Assembly: GCA_025642065.1 (NCBI GenBank)
Contig: JAODUP010001337.1
Span: 1-64,000 of the forward strand
From: Paralvinella palmiformis
Taxonomy: Eukaryota; Annelida; Polychaeta; Terebellida; Alvinellidae
Length of the DNA: 64,000 nucleotides
Direction: 5' to 3'
The position numbers were made by a program, and so were the translations under genes. Below, one piece after another: positions 48,851 through 61,480 of the stretch. Under the pieces are notes generated by a model. It was not told where the DNA came from. It was given only the letters and a program-made list of their open reading frames with translations, and made no database searches. Within the stretch, counting starts at the first letter, position 1. Every line of letters begins with the position of its first letter.

Positions 48851-50189
48851 GCAAATAGACCGATCCAGGCGAAATGCGCTCGGTCGGTTACTGGAAATGT
48901 TTCAGCAAATTATTTCATATTACACGGAGACTGAGACTAATATTTCAGCTGAACGATTGTGTCTTGTCAACTGAGTTAACGCAATATGTTATCAAAATAT
49001 AACCCAATGATTGAGCTGAACGAATTTTCTAGATGAATGACACAGCTAAGCCTTAGTTATTCATGTTCATTTTGTTATGGGTTTCGATGAATTAAATACA
49101 TTATTTTAAAATTAAACGTTTAACTGAATGTAAATTGGTTTAAAAAATATTAAAACCATTATTTAACGTAGGGTTTTGGAAATATTATTTTACTTGTATC
49201 TGGGAACCAATCTTATATGTATCACCTGTATATTATTAAATACAAAATGTTATTACATTAGAGTATTAACACCTTTGCACGAATGGCTGATTCAGAAAAT
49301 AAAAAGAGTTCACTTTCATTCATAAGATATCATGCATAAATACCAATATTCCAGTAATAAGAATCAAACATTGAATTAAAATCTATATATATCATATTAT
49401 TTAATGAAAAATGAGAAAAATATAAATATAAAAGGAAATCCAGTTAGTATAACTCTAATGAATATTTATTAATAATCTAAACACATATAACATTAGGTTT
49501 TTCTAACAGAGCTCACTGCTAACATCCAGTATGCGCAGAAATTAGCATTAATGACAGGCTGTAACTGTTTATTGATAGCGTTCATTGACAAGTTGTATTG
49601 ACAGAGTTTACTGACAATGTTTATCTGCATTATTTAAAGCCCGATGTCAAGAATAAAGGATCTTATTATTCATTTCTTAATTTAGAAGCGCACAATAGAT
49701 TCAGTTTTATTTCCATTTACGTATGCTTCCATTAAGGAAAATCAAAAGAAAAATGATAACGCAATTAACAACATCAAATTACCGTCTTAATGATATCTCA
49801 GGCATGTTACATCGTTGACGTGGACAAACCAACTAGCTTAGGATCGCGTTGGCAGTAATATTCATTTAAATAGAGGTGAGGCGGTAGTTAACTATGTAAT
49901 TTTATTTGAAAACATTTATTCGAGTATTGATAGTTCATAACTCAGTAAGTCAACGTTCGGAAGAAGAAAGTGTTATGCAATAAATAACTTATTGCATTAG
50001 CGTTACCGCAAACAACACCGTTGTAGTAATGTTTGCATTATTAGCAAAAGCAATAGCAATAAAAACAACGACAAAACACCATCATCACTATCAGAAACAA
50101 CAACAATAATACTAATAATAATAGTAATACTATTGACAAATGCTTTTCACAAATAAAACAAACACCAGCAGAAGTTTGGTAACTTTTTA
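48851..50189. other. Unassigned AT-rich DNA
   Basis: No gene, RNA or second copy was recognised in 1.3 kb. Confidence 0.5.
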
Positions 50190-50285
50190 GCGATTTAAAA
50201 TTAAAAATAAATACATTTCGTCAAAATAAATATAAATTATTCACAATTCCATAAATGAAAACATAACAACATTACAACTAGAATC
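50190..50285 (+). repeat. Dispersed repeat, partner of 31,893-31,985
   Basis: It shares AAATTAAAAATAAATACATT and following words with the earlier copy and also follows an AAT/ACA-rich stretch. Confidence 0.6.
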
Positions 50286-50594
50286 TTAATTATTCATAGT
50301 TTCACATACTAGACAGTTGGAGAATGACAGAATGTCGATTGAAGGTAATAATCCTGGAACAGGTAACAAAGGTTTACTATAATTAACACTTTACGTCTGA
50401 AGGTTTTTGACTGTATGGAACAGAAATAATCTCTATTTCAATAAATGGATAGTTTTGTAACAGTCTGTATAATTATTGGTTTTCAGGTTTTAGATGTTTA
50501 ATATTTGATCAGATTAATATTAGCAGACAGGTTAAATTATATACCATCACATTTTAATTGACTTTGCAACACGCTTGATAGCTGATAGTACTGT

Positions 50595-50740
50595 GTGAGG
50601 TGTATGTGCGCGCGTTTGGTGTGTGTTGTGTGTGTATGTGTCTCCCCCCTCATCTTCTCCCTCTGTATGTGTTTGGTGGGGGTGTGTGTGTGTGTGTGTG
50701 TGTGTATATTTGTGTGTGTATTTGTGTGGGGGGGGGATAG
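50595..50740. repeat. Degenerate (GT)n microsatellite
   Basis: GT runs broken by CGCGCG, CTCCCCCCTC and a nine-G run. Two overlapping Cys-Val frames are artefacts. Confidence 0.9.
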
Positions 50741-50759
50741 GAATGGTTATGTTATGTAT

Positions 50760-51150
50760 AATTGGACGATATTTACGTGACAGAGTAACTAATTATGGGA
50801 GTAAGATTCATAGTTTCGGTAATCATTTGATAAATGATTTAGCCACCAAAGAATGTCTTTATTGTGCTAATTATCCTTTTTATTACTTCGTCTTAAGTGG
50901 TTCTAGCCGACATAGTGGCAAAAGTTGATCTAATTAACTTGACTTAACATATGATATCTCATGGAGAGTCGGTATATCGTAGAATTTATCTGGCATCTCT
51001 GTCATGAGATAGAAGGCAATGGATGAAGCAATGGGAGGATGTCACAACAAACAGATTGAATTCATAATTGACTTGGCTGATAAGGCGACATGAAGTATTT
51101 AATTTCGGTTAATTTGCAGCTAATATTGCTTTGACAATGTTTGCGAGATA
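50760..51150 (+). repeat. Block Q, copy 3
   Basis: It is collinear with 34,750-35,165; see Q copy 1 for the shared words. As in copy 1, a GT tract lies upstream and block R downstream. Confidence 0.83.
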
Positions 51151-51169
51151 GTATCTTAGATCAGCCTGC

Positions 51170-51575
51170 GATCATGTTTATGTAGCTCAAACAAATTATA
51201 AAATAGTTTGAAAGGTTTATTGTATATTTTCTTGGAACTTTGGATATTATATTGGCTTCTCAATCTCGGGTATAATGGCTCTGCGGGTAATTCACCTTTC
51301 GGCACCAGTTTCTGTTTATACACCAAGCGATATATAATGTATTTGGACATAACTGGACTTGGCTCTGCGCCTACTTTTGTATGCCATTTTGACCGGTGAT
51401 AAATGTCCCCTGATGCTATATAACGTTACGAGGCTATGACTTGGTGCCAAATGGGACAAGCCACTCTACTAGCGTTTGGGTGATAATTGGATGTAAATTA
51501 ACCAGTGTACGTAAGACGAAACTTTGTTCATAATTCAAGTACGACTGAACTAAAGCACTCAGCGTTCAGGGTGAG
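51170..51575 (+). repeat. Block R, copy 3
   Basis: It matches R copies 1 and 2, including TAACGTTACGAGGCTATGA and GGTGCCAAATGGGACAAGCC. The AC run at 51,587 follows. Confidence 0.83.
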
Positions 51576-51586
51576 TGTATGTATCA

Positions 51587-51602
51587 AACACACATACACT
51601 CA

Positions 51603-51640
<38 letters not shown>
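51587..51640. repeat. (AC)n microsatellite at the end of R
   Basis: About 50 bp of AC with CTCACTC and ATAC steps. Confidence 0.95.
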
Positions 51641-51674
51641 TATTAGTTGTTTCCGAGCTGAACACTTAATTTTA

Positions 51675-51765
51675 ATCAGCCCTATTTATGGCTATTTTTC
51701 AGTTGCTACATCTTTCTTCAGTGCCATACTATACAAACTGTATTTATCTCTGATAAACAATAGTT
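51675..51765 (+). repeat. Block S, copy 3 (start only)
   Basis: CAGCCCTATTTATGGC, TTTTTCAGTTGCT and a TCTTCAGTGCCATACTATA-like end match the first 70-90 bp of S copy 1. Confidence 0.7.
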
Positions 51766-51774
51766 ATGATATAC

Positions 51775-52050
51775 ATTCTATATATAACATTTATTACAAT
51801 ATATTAGTAACTCCCAGAGCTAAATAGTTATAATGTTTTCATAGTGATGGTTCATTTCTACCTTTGTACCTATTTCTTCTGAGAAAAATTAATGTTTTTC
51901 ATAGTAACCATAAATCTTTATTTGAACGAGAACAAGGTGAAAGTGGTAAGGTTATTTCATAACGCCATTGATATGATTTAATAAATCCATTAAATATATA
52001 GACAGTATTGTGTGTTTGGTATATTAACAGGAATATATCAAGATATTAAT
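51775..52050 (+). repeat. Block T, copy 3 (end only)
   Basis: AACATTTATTACAA, TACCTATTTCTTC and TTGATATGATTTAATAAATC follow the order of the last 280 bp of T copies 1 and 2. The first about 900 bp of T are missing. Confidence 0.75.
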
Positions 52051-53670
52051 TAATCGATGAAATTAAAATTTCACATTTTAGCACTTTGTATTTGAACTCG
52101 TTTTAGATTAATAGACAATTTCATGTTAGTTTCGAATAATTTCCCTTTATCCGACTGACGTCTCAAATCTACTTATTAATGCTAGAGATCCTCCTAATAT
52201 CTGATAATATGAAGTGCATTTTTCACTTGTAAATATATTTTGACACAAGTTCACATACATATGCATCTACGTATGCACACGCACTTACGCATGCAGGTAT
52301 ACATACATCATACACACATATGATATAGTGAGTCAGCTTAACATAATAAAATTAATGAATAAGGCACAGACTGATGAGAGTATTAAATGAACCCTATAAT
52401 AGATTTATGAATACAAATAATCGCAATTGTCTTGCATGCATTAAGGCTGTATATCTTTAATCTACTGACATTCCATTGATTTAATGGTGGATTATTTGGA
52501 AAATGATGTCAAGCTTTATTACATGGGATGATCTAGTTTTACCCAAACAATCACCATCACTAAGTTAATTATCTGTAGCATGTGCGGCATAATTCAGCAG
52601 CCAGTACCTGGAATATCTCCAGGCAAACGAAACGAATGCTATCTGATAAGCATTAGTAATGGACTAAATGGGCTTCAGTCGTAAAGAAAAAATTCAATTT
52701 ACGTTCATATCCAGGTCTTGTATCAAGGTTAGGCTAAAGGTCTAGTTGTGTGAACTAAAGTAAGCATTTATTTCTTTCCTGCGAATGCGGCTATTATTAC
52801 AAATCCCGAAGCTTAAAGTGGACATTCATTATTCGGACATGATAAATATTACATCCGGGAATACAATTTTTAAACGTCGTGACGAGGAAAGGTTCCACCT
52901 GAAAGCGTCCCTTCGATGCGAAGCCATTTACACTAGAGGGTGGCTGTCTAAATATCTATATTGACAATATTCCCCGTTCTTAATATAAGATATTTTGTCG
53001 TATCGACCGTAGCTTACTAACTCACAACATTTAATGTTACCACTGAAACAATAGTACTAATATTAATGCACTTTTAGCCATCCGGATAAAAAAAGCTTCT
53101 TTCTGAGGAACTAAATTATATTTGAATTGGTAGAATGACACATGATATTTAGAGTACATTTTTTCTAATTTTGCTCCAAAATTAATGCCTCAGCATAATA
53201 TTAGGCGTGTTAATCTCAAACTAGGCTGCAACGAGGAAGTTAATTCTGGATTAAGGACTTTATCGTTTTGCTGCATCGGATTATTCGCAGATTAGACTGG
53301 ATTGGTACCTTTGAAGAAATACCTTTAACTAGAAGAAGCAACTATATTGGAAGGAGATCTAAGTTGATTAAATGTGTTCATAATTTATGTTCATAAGTTA
53401 ATTTATATTTCATCACCTAGCCTTCGTGCCATGACAAATTAACGATGATCTTATGCTATGTCAGTAATGACAGATAAATATACAAATAGTTTAATTAACA
53501 ATTACTTACTATGTGATGTCAAGGTTATTTCAACATGCACAATTACCTGTATATAGTTAATTGTCGTTTAGTAATCAAGCTGAATACTTATCACATCCTT
53601 ATAACAGTTCCAAACGTATCAAAAGAAGTGTATTTTAAGGTAATACAATCGTTTTCTATACATAAAGTAC
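52051..53670 (+). repeat. Block U, copy 2
   Basis: It is collinear with 46,881-48,690. It ends with AAGAAGTGTATTTTAAGGTA and an ATAAAGTACTTTAT-like stretch, matching the end of copy 1 before the motif A remnant there. Confidence 0.85.
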
Positions 53671-54212
53671 TTTATACATACATACACACATACACACACA
53701 TACACACACATATATATAACCGAGAAATCCACTTAGTATTATTCTTATGAGTCTGTATAACTGATCTTGACAAAGACAACATTTAGATGCATTCAACAGA
53801 GGTCGCTTCTCGGAGGTGTAATTAGACCCAATACAGTGATTTATGAAATATGGTGTTACATAATATAACAACACCTTTATTTGGGTCAGATGATATCGTA
53901 CACCTTACCAACATATTCGCGATAATTGGGTGTAATGAAAGAAATATTTCTGAACGTGAAGCAGGTAAAACTTTAAAAGAGTGAAATTTGTTTATCGAGC
54001 ATTTTAAACAAATTTAAATGTCCCAAGGAGTGAAGGCTTTCAAAATAAATTAACAGTCTTTCGTTTACTTTCTAATTTAATTTACCAGCCGCACACTTTG
54101 AAAAATTGTGCATTTATTAAATGTTCGGTATACAGATTTCACTCTTTCAACTTTTTTCCCCAAATTTCAAAACACTTCTAAAATACCCTGTACAGTGAAT
54201 TCGAAAGCCTGG

Positions 54213-54243
<31 letters not shown>

Positions 54244-54856
54244 TATTATTATTATTACTTTTGTTGTTGTTGGTGTTGTCATTATTATTATTGTTATATT
54301 AATACAAACTATTCATCCAGTTCTTGTGTGAATGAGCTCCAAGTGTCGTAAATATAGTTTCCTGAGATAATTGATGTTCTGACCGGGATAGTGCTGCTAC
54401 TGTTTGATGAACCATTCTACATTCTACATTCGGGAATATTACTTGCATCAATAATGACTGTACAGAAACTAATGTTTATGTTCTAACCTCTGACCGTTTC
54501 CGTCCATCCTCTACCTCTCTGTTGTTCTTTGTCTGTCCGTTTATCTGTTTGGTTATCTGTCTGGTTCACTGATTGACGTGATACAATTGTGATCTCTTTG
54601 ACGGGTTATTCCATTTTATTACAAAAGCTTATCCGTGCCTATGACATGTCCTTTAAATTAATCATCAATAAAGGTCAACAAGTATAAACCTTGAATAATA
54701 TTAGTTCTTATAAGGATTCATCCAATTATCTTTGAGAGAAGAGTTCCATTATGAAACAAATATTTAAAGTTATAATAGTTTAACTTAGTTAATAATAATT
54801 GTAACAAAACTAAAATAAATACCACCTTTGCGTTTATGTATGTCTCAATTAATCGT
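53671..54856. other. Mostly unassigned DNA with small simple repeats
   Basis: A short ATAC/AC tract lies at 53,676-53,713, a palindromic (AAT)n(ATT)n run at 54,213-54,259 and a degenerate CTGT stretch near 54,520-54,570. No gene was recognised. Confidence 0.55.
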
Positions 54857-54930
54857 GTGTGTACGTGTATGTGTGTGTGTTTGTGTATGCACCCGCACGT
54901 GCACGCGCGTGTGTGAGTATGTGGGGTGGT
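54857..54930. repeat. Degenerate (GT)n microsatellite
   Basis: GT runs with CACCCGCACG and CGCGCG breaks. Confidence 0.88.
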
Positions 54931-55019
54931 TGGATTCAGGATGCATATAGAGAGGTTCAGGAACAGAACATCAACATATCTAAACATCCCTTGAGACCTG
55001 TACCTTCATAAATGTTAAT

Positions 55020-55480
55020 ATAAACAAAATTATACATACATCAATCTAAATATAAAATGTTATATACTACCGCATATCGATAGATATATGTGTCGCCTAT
55101 ACATGCGTCTAGGCTACTCACAAGCCTGTGGGGTCCAGCTAATTCGCTTTTCGTACGCGACAAATATGTCAGGGCTATAGGGAAACAGCTACATGCAGGC
55201 TACGCACAAAATGCAAAAGTAGAAATAATAAAAGGACCATTTGACACCACAGCTTGCAGTTTACAACACGTTGGTGTAGTTCAATAGTATGTTAAGATAT
55301 ATATAGAAAATCTATATTTTGACACCACAGGTTGCATTCAGCAGTAATTTGCTGTGACTCAAAGGTAGCCTATACGTAAAACATTTCGATACCACAGATG
55401 CTGATCTCAGCTTCATTCTGGGTTCGAATAGCTAAACAAATCCCACCTATATCAAACATACGAACAGAGGTTCGACAGGT
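55020..55480 (-). repeat. Dispersed repeat W, copy 2
   Basis: Its reverse complement matches 8,170-8,645. Shared words are CGCTTTTCGTACGCGACAAA, TATGTCAGGGC-like, TTTGACACCACAG and GCATCTGTGG-like. Confidence 0.82.
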
Positions 55481-55509
55481 TGAGTGTCGCCAAATTATTG
55501 TTTGATCCA

Positions 55510-55790
55510 AGTGAAAGCCTATTCCTTCTATGGGCTCTCTGCATGCCAACCAGCATAAGAATTCCTGTTGAACACCCAACAAAGGTGTGTCCTGTACACG
55601 GCAGGATGAAAATATGTGTTTTTCACGAACTCTCGGCGCGCTAACGAACATAAGAGTTTCAGTTGAACGTCAAGGTGCTACCCGATCAGGATGAAGATGT
55701 ATGCCTTTTATGAGCTCTAACCAACGCAGTAACCAACACAACAGTTTCGGTTGAACACATGATAACGTTGTGTCGTGAGTATTACCTATA
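55510..55790. repeat. Three degenerate tandem units of about 85-90 bp
   Basis: Each unit has a GGATGAAAATATGTG-like start, a TTT(C/T)(A/T)(C/T)GAGCTCT-like step, an ACCAACA/CTAACGAACATAAG step and a GTTTC(A/G)GTTGAAC-like step, followed by a GTGT or GTGCTACC end. The first unit is the most diverged at its start. The array lies between W and V here but is absent between V and W at 8.16 kb. The 93-codon minus-strand frame 55,370-55,651 overlaps it and shows no known motif. Confidence 0.7.
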
Positions 55791-55794
55791 TAAA

Positions 55795-56095
55795 GTAGCA
55801 AGGAAGTGACTTAGCTATAAAAAGTAGCAACGGTGTATAACGGATTATTACTGGACTAGAACGAAATATCGTCGCAATCCTGAGTAAAGATTATCATTTA
55901 TTCGAACCTAACACCTAATCCTCATACGTTTCCGTTCACCACTAAGTGAACGTTCATTCACGCCTAATTTACCGTCCCTAAGTATATGCAGTTAGGTGTG
56001 GTGGGATCTAAATTAAAGCGCCTATCCCCTTGATCTATTTGATCCATGGTCGAGAACAGCGGATTTCAGGCAGATCTCCGATACTGCGAATGACA
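55795..56095 (-). repeat. Dispersed repeat V, copy 4
   Basis: Its reverse complement matches 44,330-44,600, from CGCAGTATCGGAGA through GTGGTGTGGTTAGGT-type sequence to CGATATTTCGTTCTAGTCCA. Confidence 0.85.
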
Positions 56096-56130
56096 CGTCG
56101 AGATTATAATAGCTATACATTAAAAAATTC

Positions 56131-56203
56131 CTATATCAGTGTAACCTAATTACTCATAATATGGGAAAAAACTCTGTCCGCAGCTTAATACACATGGAGA
56201 TGC
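56131..56203 (+). repeat. Short direct repeat Y, copy 1
   Basis: CCTATATCAGTGTAACCTAA, TAATATGGGAAAA and CTCTGTCCGCAGCTTAATAC recur at 56,833-56,907. Confidence 0.85.
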
Positions 56204-56449
56204 CTGCCGGAGTAACAAACGACTCCAGGAGTATAAATCCATTGAGCAGGATCATATGAATTAATAGGTCGTTTCGCCAGACCACATAAGAAGACAACAA
56301 TAGAGATGCTGCATTATACATTTCAAAGCTAATAGAATTAAACATGTATTAATAAGGACATAACTTTCTTACATTGGAGAAATAAGGAATCTAAATCGAA
56401 ATAGGTCTGATGTCTATCACGGGCAATGTGTATTTTATGCTACATGTAG
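56204..56449. other. Unassigned DNA
   Basis: No feature was recognised. Confidence 0.4.
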
Positions 56450-56832
56450 AGATGCACAGGCGCAGAAAAACAACTCTAAACCCCCTTTAATACCTCTGCC
56501 TCCATAAATCTAAATAAAACTATACATACATCATTCTAAATATAAAATGTTCTATACTTCCACATATCGATACATATATACATAGACCTATACATTCGTC
56601 TGGACTATTCATTAGCCTGTGGGGCCCAGCTAATTCACTTTTCGTGTGCGACAAATATGTCACGCCCACAGGGAAGAGGTTCATTTAGGCTTGGTCCAAA
56701 AAAAAACCAGAAGAACAAAATAAAAAATTGCATTTGACACCACAGCTCGCAGTTTGCAACACGCACATATGGTTCAATAGTAAGTTAATCTATATACAAG
56801 ATAAACATTTTGACATCACAGTTTATATTCAG
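56450..56832 (-). repeat. Dispersed repeat W, copy 3
   Basis: It matches 55,020-55,330 in the same orientation, including TGTGGGGCCCAGCTAATTC, GCGACAAATATGTCACG and TTTGACACCACAGC. An A run of nine has grown near 56,698. Confidence 0.82.
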
Positions 56833-56907
56833 CATTTCCTATATCAGTGTAACCTAATTACTTATAATATGGGAAAATCTCTGTCCGCAGCTTAATACCC
56901 ATGGAGA
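56833..56907 (+). repeat. Short direct repeat Y, copy 2
   Basis: It is a direct repeat of 56,131-56,203 about 700 bp downstream and directly follows W copy 3. Confidence 0.85.
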
Positions 56908-58326
56908 TCCAAACACAAAACCTATTTACCTACCTTTCTAACAATTTCCACCAAATATTTGACCATGGTTATTTTAATGATTTGAAAACTAGCACCACTA
57001 TCTATGATCTACCTGTCAGCCTTCACAAGCCTGTTGCAAGTGATATGTTTCAGTCGTCGAATATGTTCTGGTTCATTTCAGCAACGTGAAATAGGCTATA
57101 ACATGTAATATATGACGAGGTGTTATCATCTTAGAGCTCTGACCATACCATCGCGATGACGTGTAAGACATATCTCAATGTTAGAATATAGATAGGCCGA
57201 GAAGTTTGACTGTTAGATAATAGCCCCAATCGATATTGTTTTGATACAATTGCCACAGCAAATTCTTGCTTAATGTGACTAGCAACACGACATATTTGAC
57301 ATTGTAGGTTTTTGCTAATGGGAAAATTATTTTGGGGAGTAGTCCTGCGGTCATCTCTTTCAACTATGTCTAGTATCGATGGTAAACGAGTAAGACACTC
57401 AGTCTGCTGTGATCAGCTCTGAAGTTCCCATAATCTCCAAGAATGCATTATTTCGATAATTCTATCACATAACATGATGTTTGTAGAAAGTAAAATTAAG
57501 CGTAGATCAAAGAGCTACTTTTATGGAAACATAAACTAGACAATAGTTGTTTCCTGTCTTGTCTTTAATGTTACGCGTCACATTTCTGTTTATCAATGCT
57601 GTTTGCGTCTCGTGTATCAATATCGTTTTTAATAAAACAAAGAGCTTAATATATAGATGCTTTGATGAAACAATTACATTTATGACTTGCTTCAGGGGTT
57701 ACTTTTTCCATTGCTTAAACATAAATAAGATCGATAAAACTGACACTTAACAATTTTTGTCTTAATTGATGGCGTCTAAATCAGTATAATATTAATTAGA
57801 TCAAGTACTCATCATCCTTCTCCTCAAACGTAATTATATCGTGCTTTCTAAAATAGCTTGGCAATAAATGACACATTTAATAATATCGTTGACTTACTGG
57901 AACACATGCCATTATACATAATCATTATTGTACTTGATTACCCCTTATAGCTAGGTACCATTCATCTGTTAATTATTGCCTGTCGGTTGGAGACTGATTA
58001 CGATACGGTACTCTGTGACTTAGAACATCGTCATATTTTTACCTGTAGGCGTCATAAATGAATTATACATCGGTAGGTGAGATGTAGGTGGGTAGATATC
58101 ATTTATAGGAGAAACCATATAACAGATGTAAACAAAATGTAAATGACAATAGTATTGGTATTAGCAGAAGTAGTAAAACGAGAAGTATTAGAAGTGACGT
58201 AATACCAAAGGCAATAATAACAAAAAGAAGAACAATACGGTTTTCCAAAGAAACAATTCCAAAACAATACAACAGTAGTAAGGGCCATAAATATTGCCAC
58301 AATCAACAGCTACAACCACCATATTA
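56908..58326. other. Unassigned DNA, few repeats
   Basis: No gene, RNA or second copy was recognised. Frames at 56,901-57,089 and 57,547-57,750 carry no known motif. Confidence 0.5.
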
Positions 58327-58351
58327 TAATTATAATTACTATTATTATTAC

Positions 58352-58402
<51 letters not shown>

Positions 58403-58407
58403 TATTA

Positions 58408-58445
<38 letters not shown>

Positions 58446-58505
58446 CGCCATCTTCATAGTAATCATCATCACCACCATCACAGTAGCCATTATTATTATT
58501 ATTAT
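58327..58505. repeat. (ATT)n microsatellite
   Basis: About 115 bp of ATT with ACT slips, then CATC-rich DNA and a second short ATT run. Confidence 0.95.
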
Positions 58506-58565
58506 CGGGCCATTAGCCTACCTTCTGCATACAGGTGGCCGTAAGACATCAATCATCATTATCAT
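58506..58565 (+). repeat. Retroposon-like 3' tail, partner of 37,615-37,690
   Basis: GGGCCATTAGCCTACC, GTGGCCGTAA and GACATCAATCATCATTATC match the earlier copy and end in an ATC/ATT simple repeat. Confidence 0.75.
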
Positions 58566-61403
58566 TTCTTATATTATTAATATTTCTATATTAAGTTATA
58601 TTAAAATATTGTCCAATATACAGTAATTTGGGCGGGTTTTATATTTCTCTTTATCTTTTCGCGTATATGGAATATTTATATCTAGGTAATCTTACTCCCG
58701 GAAGTCTAAGCTATTGAACATAGCCATATAGGAATACAGACATATCAATAAAACTCTACCCATCTAAATATAAATCTCATAACCATTGCATGATGTAAAT
58801 GTGATAGTAAATATCGAATAACTAGGATAAATTACTCAACTTATAACAGAACTGTGGAAAATTGTATCAAACATTGGAACAGGAAATACAGTAAAATAAT
58901 AGATATATGTACGCTTGAAAAGAACAGGAAAGATGCAATCACATATTCGAATATTTGTCATTAAGCTTACTGCACCATGAATGATCTCACAAAGTGGATG
59001 TTTCTAAGACTGTTTTACGATAACCAACATTCTGAAGTGACCTATTTAATGATGTATTTACATTTGTAATTTTGTTTTCATCAGTATTTAATTTTTGAAA
59101 ACAAAATATGAGCCACACGTGGATATCAATATTATCTAGTCATATGCATGCATATTAATGGCATATTCCTTGCACCCTTCCCAAAAGCATGTATGTTCTT
59201 TGTGAAAACCATAGGAACAAACTACGTGGAAAACCAGTTAACAATGAGACAACATCAGACTATATGCCATAGGAGCACTGTTGCAATTTATATTAGAACC
59301 ATTGAATAAATTGAATTACTGATAGACCAAATACCTCTGTTAAAGGATAAAAGGTACATTACGGTGGGCTGCATAAAATAATGCAGACAGGTCGAAAAGG
59401 AAAAAAAAGAATACTTTGATCAAATAAAAACAATAATGACGGGTATGAAGACTGTTTAAGTGCTGTGACTATTTATATGTACATACTCTTGTGATTCACT
59501 AAGGGTATCATTGAATAAATATGTGTTCAGCTGAAGAGCATGGTTTCTTTCAAGATTTCTAGGTATCCATGTTAAATTGGGAGTAAATCTGTAATTATTT
59601 AGAACATTATAGTCGAACCTAAGTTTGGTTTACTAATGGTTATACAAAGACAGATTTCAACGACTTAAGAACAATCACCTAGGGTCAATGATGTTTTAAT
59701 CAGTTTATTATAGGAATTATCAGGACATACTGAAAGTATTTCATTAACCATAAATGCTGTGAATCATTTGAACAGTTTTGATGATTTTATTTAGCGATTG
59801 TCATATACGAGTATATGTATAAAGATCATATTCATCCATCGCGGGCTTGCTGGACTCTTTTTCCATTGATGCACCGTGCGAAAAAGGCTTGGAAAGAAAT
59901 CCATAAGTATATTTAATATCTTTTGACCGAAAAAAGTAGTCAGGAGAATATTTGAGTGACACCATTATGAATTCGCTGACGTTAAGTGATACAGCAATTA
60001 TCAAATCATAGAGATATCAAAGAAACACTCACGGATTATAAATGCTTAACTATGTTTTGTAACCTATAAATATGATATAATATGGTGAAGTCAAATAGAT
60101 AATATTTGTTTATGATCTGTTAACCACAGAAGGCCGATTATAAATAATGCAATGCGCATAAAAACAGGTCATGATCCAAAGTCGTTCCAAAATTAGTTTA
60201 TCCTTCAGGTGCTTGCAATTCTATCGGACTCATCAATACAATATTACAAAACCTCATAAGGTTATCACTATCATCTCGTGGATCCAACGTCAGAGATAAC
60301 CCCCCGGATCAACAATTAAAGCATGAATATCAATCGACCTGTATTTTATGAAAGAAGTGACTTTAACTGAAACGAATTGGTTCTATCAAACTATATCAAT
60401 GTTAATAAGGAAGTAATAATACAGATTAACAGAAAGACATACCACCAACACTCGAGTCGTTGTATTCGCGTAGATAAAAGGGAATAGTTGTGCGTCTCAC
60501 TAAGTGATAAAAACACTTATACCGAATAATATTAGCAACATTAATTTTGATTATAAGAATAAATGAGTATATGTTGATATATAACAAATGAATGGTTCTT
60601 TTACATAGAACGAATAGTTGTTATTAATAGCATTGATAGTATATGATATTCACAGAATATAACAAAGATGACTAAACGGAGTTTGTAAGAGATGGAATGT
60701 GGTTCTCATCATCAGCGTCAATCAGTAGCAGCTTAAAACACTGGCCACCTTTATCCTCAATCTCTAATGTGCAAGGTCAGTTTATAGCCCATCTCTATAC
60801 ACTGACATTTTCCTTCTGGATTGCGTTAGCTTTGCTATGATACTTCGGCTTTTCGGGATTATGTGGCGAGTATGTTTATGAGTACAAAACTTTTCTTGAC
60901 ATCTCGTGATTGATTTTAATCACGAGCAATTTGTCTGTATCCGCATCTCAATTAATAGGCGCCCCGTGACTGGATCAGCATGTCTTTTAATAAAACCTGA
61001 TACTGTCTGGCTTGGCATCATTTATCATACGTATAATGGATGGCAATCAATATTTAATTAATCTATCGTATTTAGGGCAAATCCGGCGCTGCGACTCATT
61101 GCTTAAGCTAGGAGCTCAGTACTGCCTGCTACGTTAACAACACAATCGTTATGTGACTTAAGCAGAAAGACAGTAGTAACAATGGATAAGAGTCTATCCA
61201 AATATTCAGATGTACTATCAATGACAGATTATTAAGTTCCTGGTACAATCTTGACTTGTATAGGCTTTTAAAAACAATATAGGTTTTGAAAAATTGTCGT
61301 TAAGAGATTATATATCCAAGCATATTGATAAATTAATCGTTTAAATGACATAATACTGATACAAAGAAAACACTCACCGGCATTTTACCAGTTATTGATA
61401 AGT
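58566..61403. other. Low-repeat stretch, no gene recognised
   Basis: This is the longest part of the window without a recognised repeat copy or a large microsatellite. A small hairpin lies at 60,903-60,926. DNA from about 60,700 to 61,200 is somewhat richer in G+C by eye. Frames such as 59,801-60,004 on the minus strand carry no known motif. Confidence 0.5.
60903..60926. repeat. Perfect 9-bp stem hairpin
   Basis: CTCGTGATT and AATCACGAG pair around a six-base loop. No T run follows it. Confidence 0.8.
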
Positions 61404-61480
61404 AATGATGATGATGATGCTGATGATGATTAAAATGATGATGATGACTAAAATGATGATGATGATAATAATAATAAAAA
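61404..61480. repeat. (GAT)n tract
   Basis: GAT repeats with CTGAT, TAAAAT and GACTAAAAT interruptions, ending in AAT repeats. Confidence 0.93.

Noticed and set aside
55370..55651. 93-codon minus-strand frame as a gene
   Set aside because: It overlaps a dispersed repeat and a degenerate tandem array, is broken in the other W copies and shows no known domain.
60903..60926. Rho-independent terminator
   Set aside because: The stem has no following T run, and the DNA looks eukaryotic.
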